Below, one piece after another: positions 1 to 13,635 of a stretch of 64,000 nucleotides of DNA (position 1 is the stretch's first letter; each line of letters opens with the position of its first letter). The position numbers and the translations under genes are program-made. The notes under the pieces were generated by a model, which searched no databases, had not been told where the DNA came from, and worked only from the letters and a program-made list of their open reading frames with translations. The DNA is from Caenorhabditis remanei (taxonomy: Eukaryota > Nematoda > Chromadorea > Rhabditida > Rhabditidae), in contig NC_071328.1 in assembly GCF_010183535.1 (NCBI RefSeq), forward strand, positions 8,432,001 through 8,496,000, in the 5' to 3' direction.

Positions 1-3000
1 TTTTCACAATGTTCTGGAACACCACCGACGATCATATAAGCATCACCAATTGTTTCCACTTTGTAGGCGTCATGCTGAAATCAAATTAGTTTCAGAGTTA
101 GATGATGTGGAGATAGTTTACCAATCCGACAAGACGATCGAATCGAAGATATAAATCATTGAGTAGAGTAACGACATCATACGGAGTACACAGAGCACAA
201 ATGTTTGTGAATGTGACAATATCAGTGAAAAGGAGAGTGCAGTCAGCAAATTCTTCTGAAAATGTTGAGTGAGGACCAATTTCCTTATTGATTCCAAAAA
301 TGCCTAGAGGTTATACAATCAATATATATTCCTATAATTTAAAATTCTAATTCACATCAAACCTGGAAATCTGGAAGGATATGTAGATCATCAACATTAT
401 CTCAGAAACATGGGAACAAAATCCTAGTGTTTGGCACAGTGCCAACTTTTATGGCAACTGGCTGTCAGCAATTCGGAGTGAGCTCCCCAGCAAAGAAATG
501 TGTAAACTACCGTAACCCAGTAGGATCTCATTGCACTTTGTGATGATATTCTTTTATTTCTCATTAAACCATGATAATTTTTTAAAATTTCCTTATCTCC
601 TTTGTAAATAAAATTGAGACGTACAGATAGACTTGGCACTGTTCCAACCCACCACACAAATCCAGTTTTCATCTATTTCGAAGCTTTGTCATCTGACTTT
701 TCATGTTCTTCATGAGTCCATAAAGATACATTCTCTCGACTTCTTCTTCTCATCCAAACTAGTTGTTTCAAATACCTCTCTTTCTCTGTCGTCTCTCCAT
801 CCGGAATTCTCTCTAATTTTTATTTCTATAATTCTCTACCCATCCTTTCACTATTTCTACTCTACTGGGGGTGGTCAACACTCCAAAGAACAAGCCATAG
901 AGTATAAAGAATCGAAGAGACCCAAAGAAAACAGACTTGTCCATTGCCCCGTGCGCAGCCCCGTCCACTGCGCACTCTGGCCTCTGAAGAAAAAGGAAGA
1001 GGTCGGTGGTGAGAGAGCTCCTGTGTTGTTCTATTAAGAACACACATTTCGGGTTTATTTTCCAATTAATCTAGTCAAATTTCTTCATTTATTCTACTAT
1101 ATTTACTCCTGGATTTTCTGTAAAAATCCCAGAAAGTCTCGTTCCAAAATGATGGCAATGTCTCAAGAAATTGGTGGAAAGGCGTATCAACAGTTGTGCG
1201 AAACGGATCGGTATATTGTTGGAAGGTTAGTTATTTTCCATTTGTAAAGAACTTCTTCCACAGATTCTGATTCTGTTCTGTTGTCTGGGTTATACATTTT
1301 GCACCCAATGATTGAATGGTTCCTCTAGTCAGGATTAGCACGTGATGAGTGTATGGTAGACATGTGTTGGCATCATGCCAACTGATTCTTTTGTCATAGA
1401 TCTCGCACAGTGTCGCCCCAGTTAACAAGTTCGGTGCCTCCGTCTTGTGTCAGGATACAAGCATCCAAATTGGACATTTCTCAGCTGTCCATATGATACA
1501 AGTTTGGTTGTTTGAATGTTGAAAACATTGAGTTTTGAGAGAGTATGCTCTAGCATAATGTCATAACAACTAGAACTCATATCTTATATTCTAGACACTA
1601 GACCGCCCATGCTCTCTCTTCTTCCTCTTATTCATACTAGTCCAATCTGCTGTTGTCATAAGAAGGAGATGAAGAAGAAGGAATACTAATTATATGACAC
1701 GATCATGAGGTGAAAGAGAGAAAATAGACAGAAAAAGAGCATAGGGCTTACATGTGATAGGACGTTAGTAAGCGGATTTTGGGTATTAGATACGAGAAAT
1801 AAAAATAGAAGTGTGATTGGACTTTGAGATTATATCCGATATGATAATCTATTCCACGTGATTGAAGTATTCGTACCATTTCTCTGAGTAGTTTTTCATT
1901 TTGAAACTGAACTCTGATTTTAATCTGGATTCACTCGAGAACTTGAAATCAGAGAAAGTCTAAGCAAATAGATAAGACAGTAAACAGTGACCAATCAGTG
2001 AGTGGGTGAGAAGTACATTACTCATTCATTAGCTGACTGGATAGAGAGATACTGATTGATGAGACTTGGCTGACGCGTATTATTTCCCCTATTTACAGAA
2101 AACGTCATGATGCTCAACTTCTGATTCAAAAGTTCATCACCGAACCGATAGTGAACACGAATCCTCTTGCTCTCGTGCCAGTATCGTCTTCAACAAGACA
2201 GAAGAAGAATAAGAAGACGTCGGCAGAAACTTCATTTCCATTTCCAAGTGTTCATCTCAACTGGGATGTCAATTGGCCATCAACGGACGATTTCTTTCAG
2301 AAAATGTCGATTGTAATGGATCCAATGATTGTTTCTAAAGAGTTGGCACAAACTAAGAGCTCTAAACGGATCAAGAATCAGAAATTAGCCATCTGTCAGA
2401 ACTCTTCCAATCAAGAGAATCGTCCATTCGACATCAAATCTCTTCGCGATGTCATGGAGCGTGAACTTCAAGATCTCGGAATTGCCCATCTCCAAAATCT
2501 GACTTGTGACGTTTGTGGATGCTACTATCCAGCTGATTGTCTCTATATGATCACACTTCCATGCAAGAAACAGAAATCCAAGAACACGACTGTCAATCGA
2601 TGTGGTGGATGCTGGAAAGGACCACTTCCATCCAGATCTCTCTCTGATCTTCTCGTCAAAGGGATCGCTGAGAAATGGGCCAAAAAAGTGGAGCAAAGAG
2701 TCGAATGTTTGTATGGAGATTGGGATGAAAAGTTGACTCCAATGGTCAAAATGCTCAAAGAGAATGTTCTGTTGGCTGAGGATATTGCTGCATTGCTAAA
2801 AGGATGCAACGATTCAGAAGATTTCAAGAATGCGTGTGAAGTGGTGAGTTGGGAAATTGCCGGAACCAACTCATTGTCTGCCTCCCTTTTGTTTCCAGAT
2901 CATTCTCACAACAATTGTCTTTTATCTGGACTACGTGGATTTCCGTCGTAGCTGTGAAGCCCTCTTGGCTATAAAACCAACCATAACTTACTCTCAACTC

Positions 3001-5763
3001 TTCGAAATCTTTGCAATCTACTTTCCAAATCGAGCCAAAGGAATCAAAACGGGCGATTTCTTGTGATTTATCTATCTCATTTTTTTCCCTCAGAATCTCA
3101 GTTCCCATAAAAAATACATGTAAAACCCCAAAAAGAAGATCTACCTCTCATTCTGTATTAAATTATCTCTACATTTAATAAAACTATTGACATTTTACAG
3201 CTTCTTATAGTTTTGATGATTCAGATTTAAGAAACTCCGTATGTATTCGTGTTATGCTTTCAGAATAAAATATTCTAACTGAAACTATCTGAAAATCAAT
3301 CAATGAACTGACTAGCATCCATTGTCTTTCCACTTCGAAGACTGTCAGCAACCGAGGCGGGCATGAGTTCACAAAGAAGTTCATCAGTTTTTTGTTTCTC
3401 AATTTCCAATTCTTGTGCCATTTTTTTGAGCTTTTTGGTAGTTTCTTCAAGTGTTCGACTGAAAAAAAGTTATTAGGAGGAGTTCTTTTGTTCCCAAAGC
3501 TATCCCAAAGCTTACTTCAATTCAACTTGACTCATACGACTCTGATTCAACATGATGACGTCACGAGTTCCGTCGTGACGTTGCATATCGGAAAGATGGA
3601 GGTTACGTTCGATTAACTCACGGACCTGAATAACGGAATTTCTTTATAGGACTTGCAGGAAAACAGAACTACCGTAGTCACATTAACAGAGCACATGTAG
3701 AGAATATACTTTCCTTCATCAATGAATACCATTGAACCTTTCAGAAGAACTGTCTTTGCTTCATCTGATGGATTGTGGACGATGTCTCCAAGTCCCTGAA
3801 CATCAAATTTAGGCAACATCCAACATAATCTCCCCTTACTTTCAATCTGAAGACGAAAAGTGAATTCTTATAATATTTGATCGACTCATAAGAGAATGGT
3901 ACTTCTGGATGAACCAATTCAAGAAGATCAGTGACTCGAGTCTCTTGACGAGTCGCGTTTGGATACGTTTTCTGAAAGAAATGAAGCAATACAGCAGACT
4001 AAAATTTTAAACTCGAAACCTTGATAAAATTTCCAAAATGTTCCAAGAAAAGATCCGGATCAAAACAGATATGATAAGGAAAGGCAAGACCAAAATCAGT
4101 TGAAGAGATCTCGTAGATTCCCTGGAATATAAGAAACTTGAAAAAGAAAAACTGTTGTTTGTAAATTTGGATGAAGATAAAACAAAAATATTATATTTCA
4201 AAGACAAATGCAAGAAAGATGTAAAAATGCTATACACAGATTGCTGAAAATGGAAGAAACTTAACAGGTGAGGTCATTGAAAACCATACCCTGATAAAGT
4301 CGGACTCTGCATTTGCATGCATAGCCCAAAACCCACTATTCTGAGCAGGTTTTTAATTATATCAATTTCATATTCTTCGGTGATAGACCGTGCCCAAATT
4401 AATGCCCCGAACCCTCTCATGAAAACTGAAGAAATAGGTCTAAAACCGCACATTTTTTCACCGAATTTCTCTTTTCTCTCAAAATTCGTTATCCGGTTTT
4501 AGACCTACTTCTTTTGGTTCTTCTTCTATTTCCAAATGAGATTTCTTCTGAGAAGGAGGGATTAATCTGAGTGCAGTCAACCTCCGACGAATGAATAATA
4601 CCGTTGATAAATCAATTTGCGAGTCAGCTTTCGATGAGATTGATTTCTGTTGAACACTGTTTGGATTCTCGATTTGAGTGATCACGAAAACGACGTGTTC
4701 AGTGACGAATGCATCCAAATGCTCTTGTTTTCTCTCCTGAACTTTCATCACCACTTCTGTATCATAAATACGACGAGCTACTTCACGGACGACGCCTGAA
4801 AACGGCACTGTTCAGAGAACCATAAGAAAAGCAGTGGTCATACAGACACACATTCTTGGTGTTCTTACCCTTGACAATTGGATAAAGGCCGCTACGTTTT
4901 GAGTAGTAATGAAGAAGAAGAGTTCCGTCCGCCTGAACATCACATCTGAATGACGGACCACGAAGTTTAGTTTTGTAGACGACGTGGTCGATGAAGTAGT
5001 GAAGAGAATCCAATGAATCCAAGAAACCCTGAGAAGAATTCATGTTATCTCTGATCTCACACTTTCCCTGTATTGACACCATTTTCCCAGAATTAGTATT
5101 CTAGAAATATTCTCAGAAAATAGAGAAAAGTAGGGACATTACGAAATGAGGGTGGTGATGAACTCGATGATTTATTTAACGACTAGTGGCTAGTAACTAT
5201 CAAATTCTGGTGATCTCTGTTAGAAGATTCGATATGAAGCCTTTTGACCACCGCGGTGAAAAAAGAAACATGAAAATAGCATAAGTGAAGCATGAACCCT
5301 TCATTCCCAAAGTCTCCAGTACGTTTACCTCCAAATCAGGAGCCATTGCTCTCAACAACTCATCCCATCCAGTTTCCATTGTGAATTGAATCAAGAAACC
5401 TCCGTAAGCTTCCCAGATTTCTTCAATTGGAATTCCAATGACATTTGCCATTGAGTTGACCAAACGAAGAGTTTCATCATCATTATAATAATGAGCGATT
5501 TCACTTTCTGTTCCCAATTCAAATTTTGCCATATGTCTGAAAATGGAGTTTCACGATGGTGACTTGAGAAATGTTGAGCAAAAAAACACGTACACAATCT
5601 TCTCCCAGATATCTTTTCCATATTTTCTGGTGACAAGTTGTCGAAAGCTTTCATGAATCCAGCCGAACTGTAAACAGAATACAAATTAGAACTTTCAAAC
5701 AATTACAAAATATGTAGAAGATAATAACAAAAAACTAAACTAAAACATCTTTCAACTCACCAT
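1..5763 (-). CDS. gcy-35: Atypical soluble guanylate cyclase, gcy-35-like (3' end beyond window)
   Basis: Makes cGMP from GTP; soluble cyclases of this nematode subfamily are cytosolic oxygen/NO sensors. The start ATG is at 5763-5761, a three-base coding exon followed by gtgag; exon 2 begins at 5667 with [12 protein letters not shown], the usual N-terminus of the heme-binding HNOB domain. HNOB continues through 5536-5290 and 5080-4870, with the likely heme-ligand His in LDSLHYFID and a Y-x-S-x-R heme-propionate motif (YYSKR). The HNOBA/PAS-like part ([12 protein letters not shown]) is near 4130-4020, and a coiled coil ([19 protein letters not shown]) is near 3460-3370. The cyclase domain resumes at about 300-120 ([18 protein letters not shown]) and 75-1 ([18 protein letters not shown]). 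The intron between about 3310 and 300 holds a separate plus-strand gene. The exon join near 300-400 is uncertain, and the catalytic domain end lies off the window. The paralog assignment (gcy-35 rather than gcy-32/34/36) rests on the pde-1 neighbour and is inference; the family is certain. Confidence 0.85.
1149..3066 (+). CDS. Nematode protein of unknown function nested in the gcy-35-like intron
   Basis: Three exons, 1149-1225, 2099-2843 and 2899-3066, join in frame to 329 residues plus stop. Junctions are AAG|GTTAGT...TTTACAG|AAAA and GTG|GTGAGT...TTTCCAG|ATC. The ATG at 1149 is the first in frame, followed directly by a second ATG. The protein starts [14 protein letters not shown], has a basic low-complexity segment (RQKKNKK), then a cysteine cluster C-x2-C-x-C ... 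C ... C-x2-C-W around residues 148-180 (CDVCGC, LPCKK, RCGGCW) that could bind zinc. The C-terminal third is helical-looking and leucine-rich. I do not recognise a named family. The first intron (about 870 bases) is long for this genome and has no further obvious exon. The gene runs antisense to the host cyclase gene and sits wholly inside one of its introns. Codon use and phase-consistent splicing make it a real gene; the function is unknown. Confidence 0.8.
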
Positions 5764-6380
5764 TTTCCTTCTTTCTTTCTGATTTCTTCCACTTTTTCCT
5801 CTGCTTCCAAAAACGTATCGTAGACGACAAAACCTTGAAATATACCTTTTTCCGACGTCTTCTACAACTTAAGATGATGATAAAAATATAGAAATGAGGT
5901 ATTCTGGAGTCAACGAAGAAGAAGAAGGAGTGTGAAGGATTGCGTGTCAAATGAACATTAGCCATTCGGCAGAGGAAGTGTGATAACTTGAAGAGGAAAA
6001 GGGATGAGAAGGGGGATGACACTTTGAATTTTGATGAATTCTCATCTGATGAAGTTGAAGAAATGAGGTATCCATGGACCCCCTGAGAAATCGAATATAT
6101 GGAAGATGAGGGACTTGTTTTGAGATAGAAGTTTCGAGAAATTCATCATTTTGGAAATCCGGACAGACACAAGAACGAGAAGACTATCTGTTCTTGAATG
6201 AATACTCTGAAAACACGTACATATCTCCTGTTCAATATCTTTCAAATATTCATTTTTGGGAAAAACAATGAAAAACGTGAAATGATAAGGAACTCTAAAC
6301 TTCACGTAATTTTCCATAGATCAAGGATATCAAAGGAGAAACAAATTATTTTTGAATTTCTTAAAAGTTCCAATCGTTCA

Positions 6381-7738
6381 ATGGGTGTACCAAAAGTCAC
6401 CACGGATGGACCGAAAAAAACTGATCCACATGATCCTGTGAGTACTTTAATCATCCAAAGCCTCCAGCTTCAATCTCAAATCATTTCTCACTTCTCAGGT
6501 TAAATGGTTGGGTACAGTAGTCGAGCGACTCAAATGGTGGAGTCCTGGAAATTGTCAGAAACTTTTTCTTGAAGCTGAACTCATTGAGTTGTGCTATAGA
6601 GCACGTGAACAGTTTTGGAAGAGTAGTGTGTTGTTGCAGGTGAAGAGAGTGGATGGGAAAAACAAGAATTCTCGAATCAACATGTTTCCAGGTCGAGGCT
6701 CCAGTGAATATTTGTGGAGATATTCATGGACAATTTGAAGATTTATTGGCACTTTTCGAGTTGACAGGATATCCTCCTCATCAAAAGTAAGGGGAGGGTA
6801 TTCACAGGTGCCGCAATATTTGGGAATTTAAGGAAATCAAAAATGTGGAATTCAGATTGATAAACAATGAGAAAGATTCCCGTTCGGACAATAGACACCG
6901 CCTGTTTTCATTTAAACGTTTTCTTTTTTTCAGATATTTATTCCTCGGTGACTACGTGGATCGTGGTCCATTCTCAATTGAAGTCATCACTCTTCTCTTC
7001 GCTTTCCAAATTCTTCACCCCGAAAAATTTTATCTTCTACGTGGAAATCATGAAAGCCGACCTGTCAATATGCAATATGGATTCTATTTGGAATGTCGTA
7101 AAAGATATTCCGAAAGACTTTATGATGCATTTCAATTGGCGTTCTATTGTATGCCATTGTGCGCAGTTGTTAGTAAGAAAATCATTTGTATGCATGGAGG
7201 AATTTCAGAAGATTTGATCGATTTGAAGTGAGTTTCATGAACTGTGGAACTTGAATCATCCCTCGTTTTCAGTCAACTCAATAAAGTGGATCGTCCTTGT
7301 GACATCCCTGACATTGGAGTAATTGCTGATTTGACATGGGCTGATCCAGATGATAAACTTCAAGGTTACGGTGGATCACCACGTGGTGCTGGTCGCTCTT
7401 TCGGTCCAGAAGCCGTTCGAAAGTTTCTCCAATTGCACAGTTTGGATCTTGTCGTTCGTGCTCATCAAGTAGTTATGGATGGTTACGAGTTCTTTGCTCA
7501 ACAGCAACTTGTCACTATCTTCTCGGCTCCTGCTTATTGTGGACAGTTTGATAATGCGGGAGCAGTTCTGAATGTGGATTATAATCTTGTAAGAATATAT
7601 TTTTTCTCATTTTTGAGATTCTCGATTTCTATTATTCTTCAGGCGTGTTCATTCACCATCTTCCGTCCAGATAAAAACTTCAATGGACTTGCAAGTGACG
7701 AGAAAACCAAGAAACAAGGGAAGAAGGATGGTCACTGA
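6381..7738 (+). CDS. Serine/threonine protein phosphatase, PP1 family
   Basis: Hydrolyses phosphoserine/threonine on proteins using a two-metal centre. Six exons, 6381-6437, 6499-6639, 6692-6786, 6934-7227, 7273-7588 and 7643-7738, sum to 332 residues plus stop, the usual length of a PP1 catalytic subunit. The diagnostic motifs are in order: GDIHGQ (exon 3), GDYVDRG and RGNHE (exon 4), HGGIS, then the C-terminal metal/catalytic His region [15 protein letters not shown] and [14 protein letters not shown] (exon 5). The N-terminus ([13 protein letters not shown]) and the tail (ending KKQGKKDGH) are short and divergent; the tail is lysine-rich. Residues differ from canonical PP1 at many surface positions, as in the expanded PP1 families of nematodes that are often male germline expressed (family knowledge, not shown here). 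The start ATG was chosen because it opens the frame spliced to exon 2. An AATAAA-like signal follows at about 7768. Confidence 0.92.
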
Positions 7739-10700
7739 AAGGAATGAAACATTTAGTTTTTCTTCAAATAAAAGTTTGCAAAAAAAGGAAATTTTGTTCG
7801 AAGAATCGAACTCTCGTCGCATTCCTGGAAATCAACCTTGTTAACCAATACACCACCAGTGTAAAAGCGTCGCGCATTGGCGCAGACAATCATAAGCGCA
7901 GCGGTATCCGAGGCACAAAAAGAAGAGTGTTCCGCGATTAACAAATATGCGTGCGATCAAAACTCAATCTCTTCATTATCGAGAAGAAACAGTACTCATT
8001 GAACTTTTTCTCTTTCGTGGTTTGATTTGATCTACCGCTCCCTGACTCGCAACACTCTCTTTGTGTGCTTCTTCTCCTTCTTCCTCTCATAGTTAAGTTA
8101 TCATATCTATACACACACAGACAAGCGCCCGCACTTCCTCCGTCTTTCGTTATCTCTTTTTCATGAGCACCAATATATACCCATCCTCTATCCCTATTCT
8201 TCAACAAAAGAGCACACTGATCAGAGAGACGCAGACATTCACCTGGCTGACGGGAGAGCATTCAGGAAGAGAGATTTGTTCAATCAGACACAATTCGGTT
8301 GCCCTCTATGATTTTTGATATGTTTTTGTTCGGAGACACTTCGGATCTAACCGCTTACATTTATTGAGTTGATTAAAACCATTTGTTCTATTCTGAAAAT
8401 AAAGAAATTGTTTTCTTAACTTGCTATATCTCACATTTTTCTTTTTGGTTCTTCGGAAGATTTTCCTAATCCTATCTAGAAAAAACATCACCGCAGATCG
8501 GTTCGTATTCACTCTAAATTTCCATTTTCGTTTCCATAAACATGATGCTTCGTGTACAAATCATTCAGATGTAGTCCTGAAATCACAAGTAGCATCCCCG
8601 TAATGGTCAGCATGGATGCCTTCCAAGCATTCAAGGGGGGTTAGATTCCTCCCGAACGCATAACATTTTTTCATAAGCGTCCTCTGCCTTTTTGACTTTT
8701 CTGACTATTACTTCCATTGTTTGTTCAACTGTAGACTGATTTATATCATATATGTGTGTTTCTGTCTCATGAATAATTCAATTTTCTTTCAATTCATATG
8801 AGGAAAATGTCGGCTGACTCTTCCGACCGGAAATTTGATGTTTGGGGGGCAGAAGGCAGCTCATTCGTATGGAAAAGGACACCCCCACTCATTTTTTTTC
8901 TTGGATTCTTGAGAGATTCTTAAAATTTATTCTCAATTTTGCTTCTGCTGAACAATGTATTCTATTCCCTAAATGAAAATCAGAAAACCAGTTTCACTGA
9001 AGAAATAATAATTTCAGGATTAGCTTTTTTAGTCGGAAGACCGAAAAGAAGACGAAAATGATGATGAGTCTCACTTAATCTCCTGTCATTTTCTTACACG
9101 ATTCTTGGTTTTTGTGTATCTATTCTCAGTTTTCTTTCTAAAAAAGTTGTGTTGTACTCCTTCGAATATTCTTTCTTTGTTGGTTACTGTATCGGACATT
9201 TGAATTCTCATTTACCCATTTCCTCTGTAGTTCTGAACTTTTCGAGAACATAATTTTAAATTCTGAATGCGTTTTGGTTCGTTTCATCTCTTTTTTCAAA
9301 AATGTCGAATTCATCTGATGTCAACCGTGAAATTTAAACTACGAGATGTCCGGAATGAGCAATATAAAAAGAGAGATTGCTCATATATCTCAATGAATAG
9401 ATCTTTCAACTTTCTGAAACTATAATGATGATGTTGGAAATATTTAATGAGATGGAAAAGTTTCGGATCAAAATGTTTGAGAGAGCTGTGGCAACAGACA
9501 GTGTACGACTAAATTTTTGTATAGTCAAGATATTGAAACACATATTCGAAAAAATATTGGTGCATTTCATCCTCGAAGATATACTTAGCTGATGGCCATT
9601 TTTTTTTACTCCCATTTTTCTTTTTTCGTTTCGATGTTCTTGAGGCGGTGGATCCACTGGAGGATTTCTTTTCCATGCTTTCTTCTAGCAACCATCCTTT
9701 CCCCATTATCTTTTCCACCTATTTCACCAGAAGACAGAAAGACTCACCTAAAACTTTTCTCTTCTTTTCATCTGTTTTCTGTTCTTTTTCGACTAAAAAC
9801 ACACTGACCCTAACTCTTTTCTTTCTTCTCTTTTTCTAGAAATTTAGAAGAAAAGAAGAGAAAAAAGAGAGAAAAGGGACAGGATGCTCCTCGTCTATAA
9901 CCCACAACAGGCTAACATGTGTTCGTTTTTTCGTTTGCTTTTATTTTACTTTTTGTTTTTTGATATAACAAAAGGTACTCGGAGATTGTTTGTGGAATGA
10001 AATTTTTTTACTGCAAGATTATTCGAACTGAAATCAATTGGGATTTTAGTGAGTATCGTTTTCTTTGGGTCTACTCATTGATACATTGTTAGCTCTCGAT
10101 TGGTAACTATCATGAAATTTCATAGTATTGCTATCTACTTATCTTCGAGCCCTTGTTTCTTGATGACATGAGTTTACTGAACATAAAAATGAAGTTTGCA
10201 CTTGAGGAGTACTGTACTTATTTGAGTTTACCAGAACTAAAAGTGTTAGAATCGTAAAACAGGAGCACCTGAGGTATTTTAAAATGTATTGAATTCTTCC
10301 CTCGCCATTATTGTTCAGGTTTTATACATTTCTGAACTCTGGCCACTTCGTCAACAAATTTTCCAGTTGAATGAGAACTTAGAGGGTGGCGAAGACGTTC
10401 TAAATAAAGTTGAGGTGACGAAGCTTTTTCCTTTTCGAATTCCTTGAAAAAATGACTCCGAATCTCCCAATTTTCGAGTTTACTCTCTTCTCCATTCTAA
10501 GGCTGCTTAGACATTCCAAATTCTGAATTTGATGAATTTTAGACAACTGAACAGCATCATCATTTTCTATCTTTCCTATGTTTACCCTATTCCAGATCTT
10601 CTTTTTTTTGTTTCTCTTGGTGTGTTTTTCAATGAAAAATTGCAAAAACGAACCTATTTTCCCCGTTCTCTTTCTCATCTGTAGTATTTTTCTCTTCTTT

Positions 10701-13635
10701 TTCCCATTTTTCAAGAATTCGCCGCCTACTTCAGCCCACATAAAATATAATAAATTGCACCCAATGGATAATAATGTGTGAAGAAAAAAGAGGAAGAAAG
10801 AAGGGAAATGGGAAGTTTGATGCGGGAAAAAGAATGGAACAAAAGATAAAAACAACAAAGAGAGAAAGAAAAACCGTTAAGAAGCTCCACCCCCAAATGG
10901 GCGCTGCTTACTTCTCTAAGCCTTTCCAATTTCTCCGAATCCATCGAATGTCCAATATCTTCGAAACTAAATATTCCGTCGTCGTCCCGTAATAAATCTT
11001 CCAGTTTCCCGTCGTCCCTATTCTTCTATTTCCGACTTTTTCTTCTTTAAAAATGAAAATTATACGCTCCTATCGAAAGATCTGAAAGCATATACTTTTT
11101 TCCGAAATGCTGTACTTTTTATTTATTTTTTCGTTATTCTTTCTAAAAAGGAAACGTCATTTTGTCTTTTTCAGAATTTTTTATGTTTATATCGGAGAAC
11201 TTTTTGAAATTTTCCCGACAGAAAAGCATTTTTCGTGGGATGAAATTCCTCTGGGAACCGTTTAAAATGAGTGAAAAACTTGGAGGAAAAGAAGAGAGAA
11301 GGATGTCATTTTTGAATTGAAAAATGAAAATATAGGAGTGGAAAAGAGTAAAGTTTCGGATTTATGCACTGATTTTGATGGTTTGCTTAGAAAATTGTTG
11401 ATTTTCACTATCGAAGTTGCTATTGATTAATTTCTGGAGCCTTAGTATTCTCGAAAAATTTTTTGAGTTGAACAGTTTCGTGTTCAAAACTACGAAAATT
11501 ACTACGCCCCTTCAAACTTCACTCAAAAAGTTACTATGTTTTTCGCAGTTAAATCGGAAACTAAGTGTAAGTCAGTCTGGAAACGGTGAGATTATCTCGA
11601 AAACCCTTTTATTACCTTGTTTTTATTTTCGAAATACTTCATTTTTCAATATCCAGTTAGTTCGTCTCTCTGATTTCAGTACTTTCACTTTTTCCCAGAT
11701 AGTTCTAAAACTATCAAACAAATCTAGGTTTTACCAAAACATCTCCCCTTTCAGATTTCCTTGTAACTCTTTACAATTCCGACACAAGTCATTTTATTCT
11801 CTTTAATCCTACCAACTCCCGATATCTTTCCCTCCATTCAACTGCCCTCTATCAGCTCCCGTTCCCAGTGAAAAATTCTATGAAATTTTCCAAATATAGC
11901 CAATGGAAAGGGCAGTCACGCCATCACATCACCAATTTTTAATTTTCTCCTTTCCCTTTTTGTGCCATCCCATTGAAAAAAATATATGTCGATCATTCAG
12001 AGTGAAATGATTAAACAACTATTTCCTCCTATTCTATACTTTTTTCAAAAAAAATTTCTCTTTTTTTCCGAAAAGAGTAAAACCGGGAATAGAGGAGGTC
12101 CATCTAATTGGAAATTCGTTGAGCATCCGGGGGACAAAAAATGGAAAAAAAAGGAAAATTGATGAATCTTTTCTGTCGTTTCTGTGTCCAATTGTTCAGT
12201 TTCTCGGTGTTTTTAATTAGAGTTTGATGAAAAATTGGAGAAAATCAAATTGAGTTTTATTGGATTCGGGGAATGAGATGTTCCGGAAGTCATAGGTCAA
12301 AGGGGTGGAGCATATGGAATTGGGGCCCAGCAGGGCCTTCATAGATTTATATTGGCTTCAGTGAGAGATTTTGTGGCTCTGGGAAGAATTTATGTCTGAA
12401 AGATTGATTTCGCCGAGAAACGTAAAATCTATGTAGATAAGTCCTTTGAAAGATGCGTTTTTATCATAGAAAACTGAAATCGTGACCTGAAGAAAACCAG
12501 AATTCCAAACGGAATGATGTAAATATTCCATCGGCTAAGGAGATCAGCGCGGCTAACTGAACGTCATCCCAGATAACCAAACTAAATCAGATAATTCCGA
12601 AAAAAAAGGTGAGATGGTTCTCGTTTGGAGGTTTTTTTTCATAGTGATTCAATTGCTGAAATTCTGAAACTTACTCCAAGACCCCATTAGTTTCTTAAAA
12701 CAAAGAGACGCAATTGTTATGGAGGACTCAGTTTTCAGACTGAAACTCAGAGACGTTTACCCATAAGAAAAGGCGAAGTGAGTGAAGGATGCATGTGTCT
12801 GTCTCCCATGTCTATGTCCGTTACTGATTAGGTTATCTAGGTGGGTTGGGAGAAAAAAGAAGCGCAAAACTCACTTTTTGGAGTAGCTTTTCTCTTGTTT
12901 GGGAAACTCAAATTTTAACGGATATTCTCGAGTAGAGATTCAGAATCTGTTGAGCATTTATAATTTGTTCGTATCATACTTCCCGTCGAATCTACTTTCA
13001 TCTATTCCCGATTATTTCTTTCTGACCATTCAGTTCTTCATTCAGAATCCTTGAAAATTCTTTTCGATCATCAAAAATCAAATAGTTTTCATTCTTCTTT
13101 TCGTGCTCCTCTCGTATTCTGATCATCTCTTTCCACGCATTGTTTCTCTTCTTTCTCTCATCCCAATCCACGATTTTCTACTTAATTGAGATGAATTCTT
13201 TCCTTTTTTTTTGACTCATCACGCAACAACTTCTTCTTTTCTCTTCTATTCTGATTCAAAAGTCTTCTTCTTCTCATCCTCTTGTTAAATAGAAAAAAGT
13301 CCCGAAAAACAAAACGATTAGAACTTTTCTTGTTGTATAGTAATTACCAATCGGAGGAGTTCTTGATGATCTTTCTGTTGTTCTAGACTTGCGGAGGAAT
13401 TTCTTCAAAGAAATCACGTGTGTTTTCCTTTGCTTTAATTCAACATAGAGATAAACCAAAAGTCGGGAACGCCAATCAAATCAAGATTTTATGATTTTTA
13501 ATTTCACGGTTACCAATTTCTTCATTAGGCAGTAGTTATTTAGTAATCTTCCCCTACCGTGTCCTCATTCTATCGCTTTTCTATTTTTCCCAGCAAATCC
13601 TTTTTTTTTGGAATTCCTTTTTCTTTTACAGATCT
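7739..13635 (+). other. Long intergenic region without supported genes
   Basis: About 5.9 kb of AT-rich, T-tract and A-tract rich sequence. Open frames here are short and have no splice-consistent partners or recognisable motifs. It holds the 3' end of the phosphatase gene and probably upstream regulatory DNA for the gene at 13.6 kb and for pde-1. A B-box-like string near 7800 on the minus strand is not part of a foldable tRNA. Confidence 0.6.

Noticed and set aside
7795..7865. tRNA-like stretch on the minus strand (A-box-like TGGTGTATTGGTTAACAAGG and B-box-like GAGTTCGATTC)
   Set aside because: The putative acceptor arms do not pair and no standard anticodon stem forms; at best a degraded tRNA remnant.
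10400..10944. Minus-strand two-exon candidate (start near 10944, second part to 10400)
   Set aside because: Splice signals happen to fit, but the product is very short and compositionally biased (Lys/Phe), with no motif.
13274..13459. Minus-strand frame ending in a plausible donor at about 13347
   Set aside because: No partner exons were found up- or downstream.
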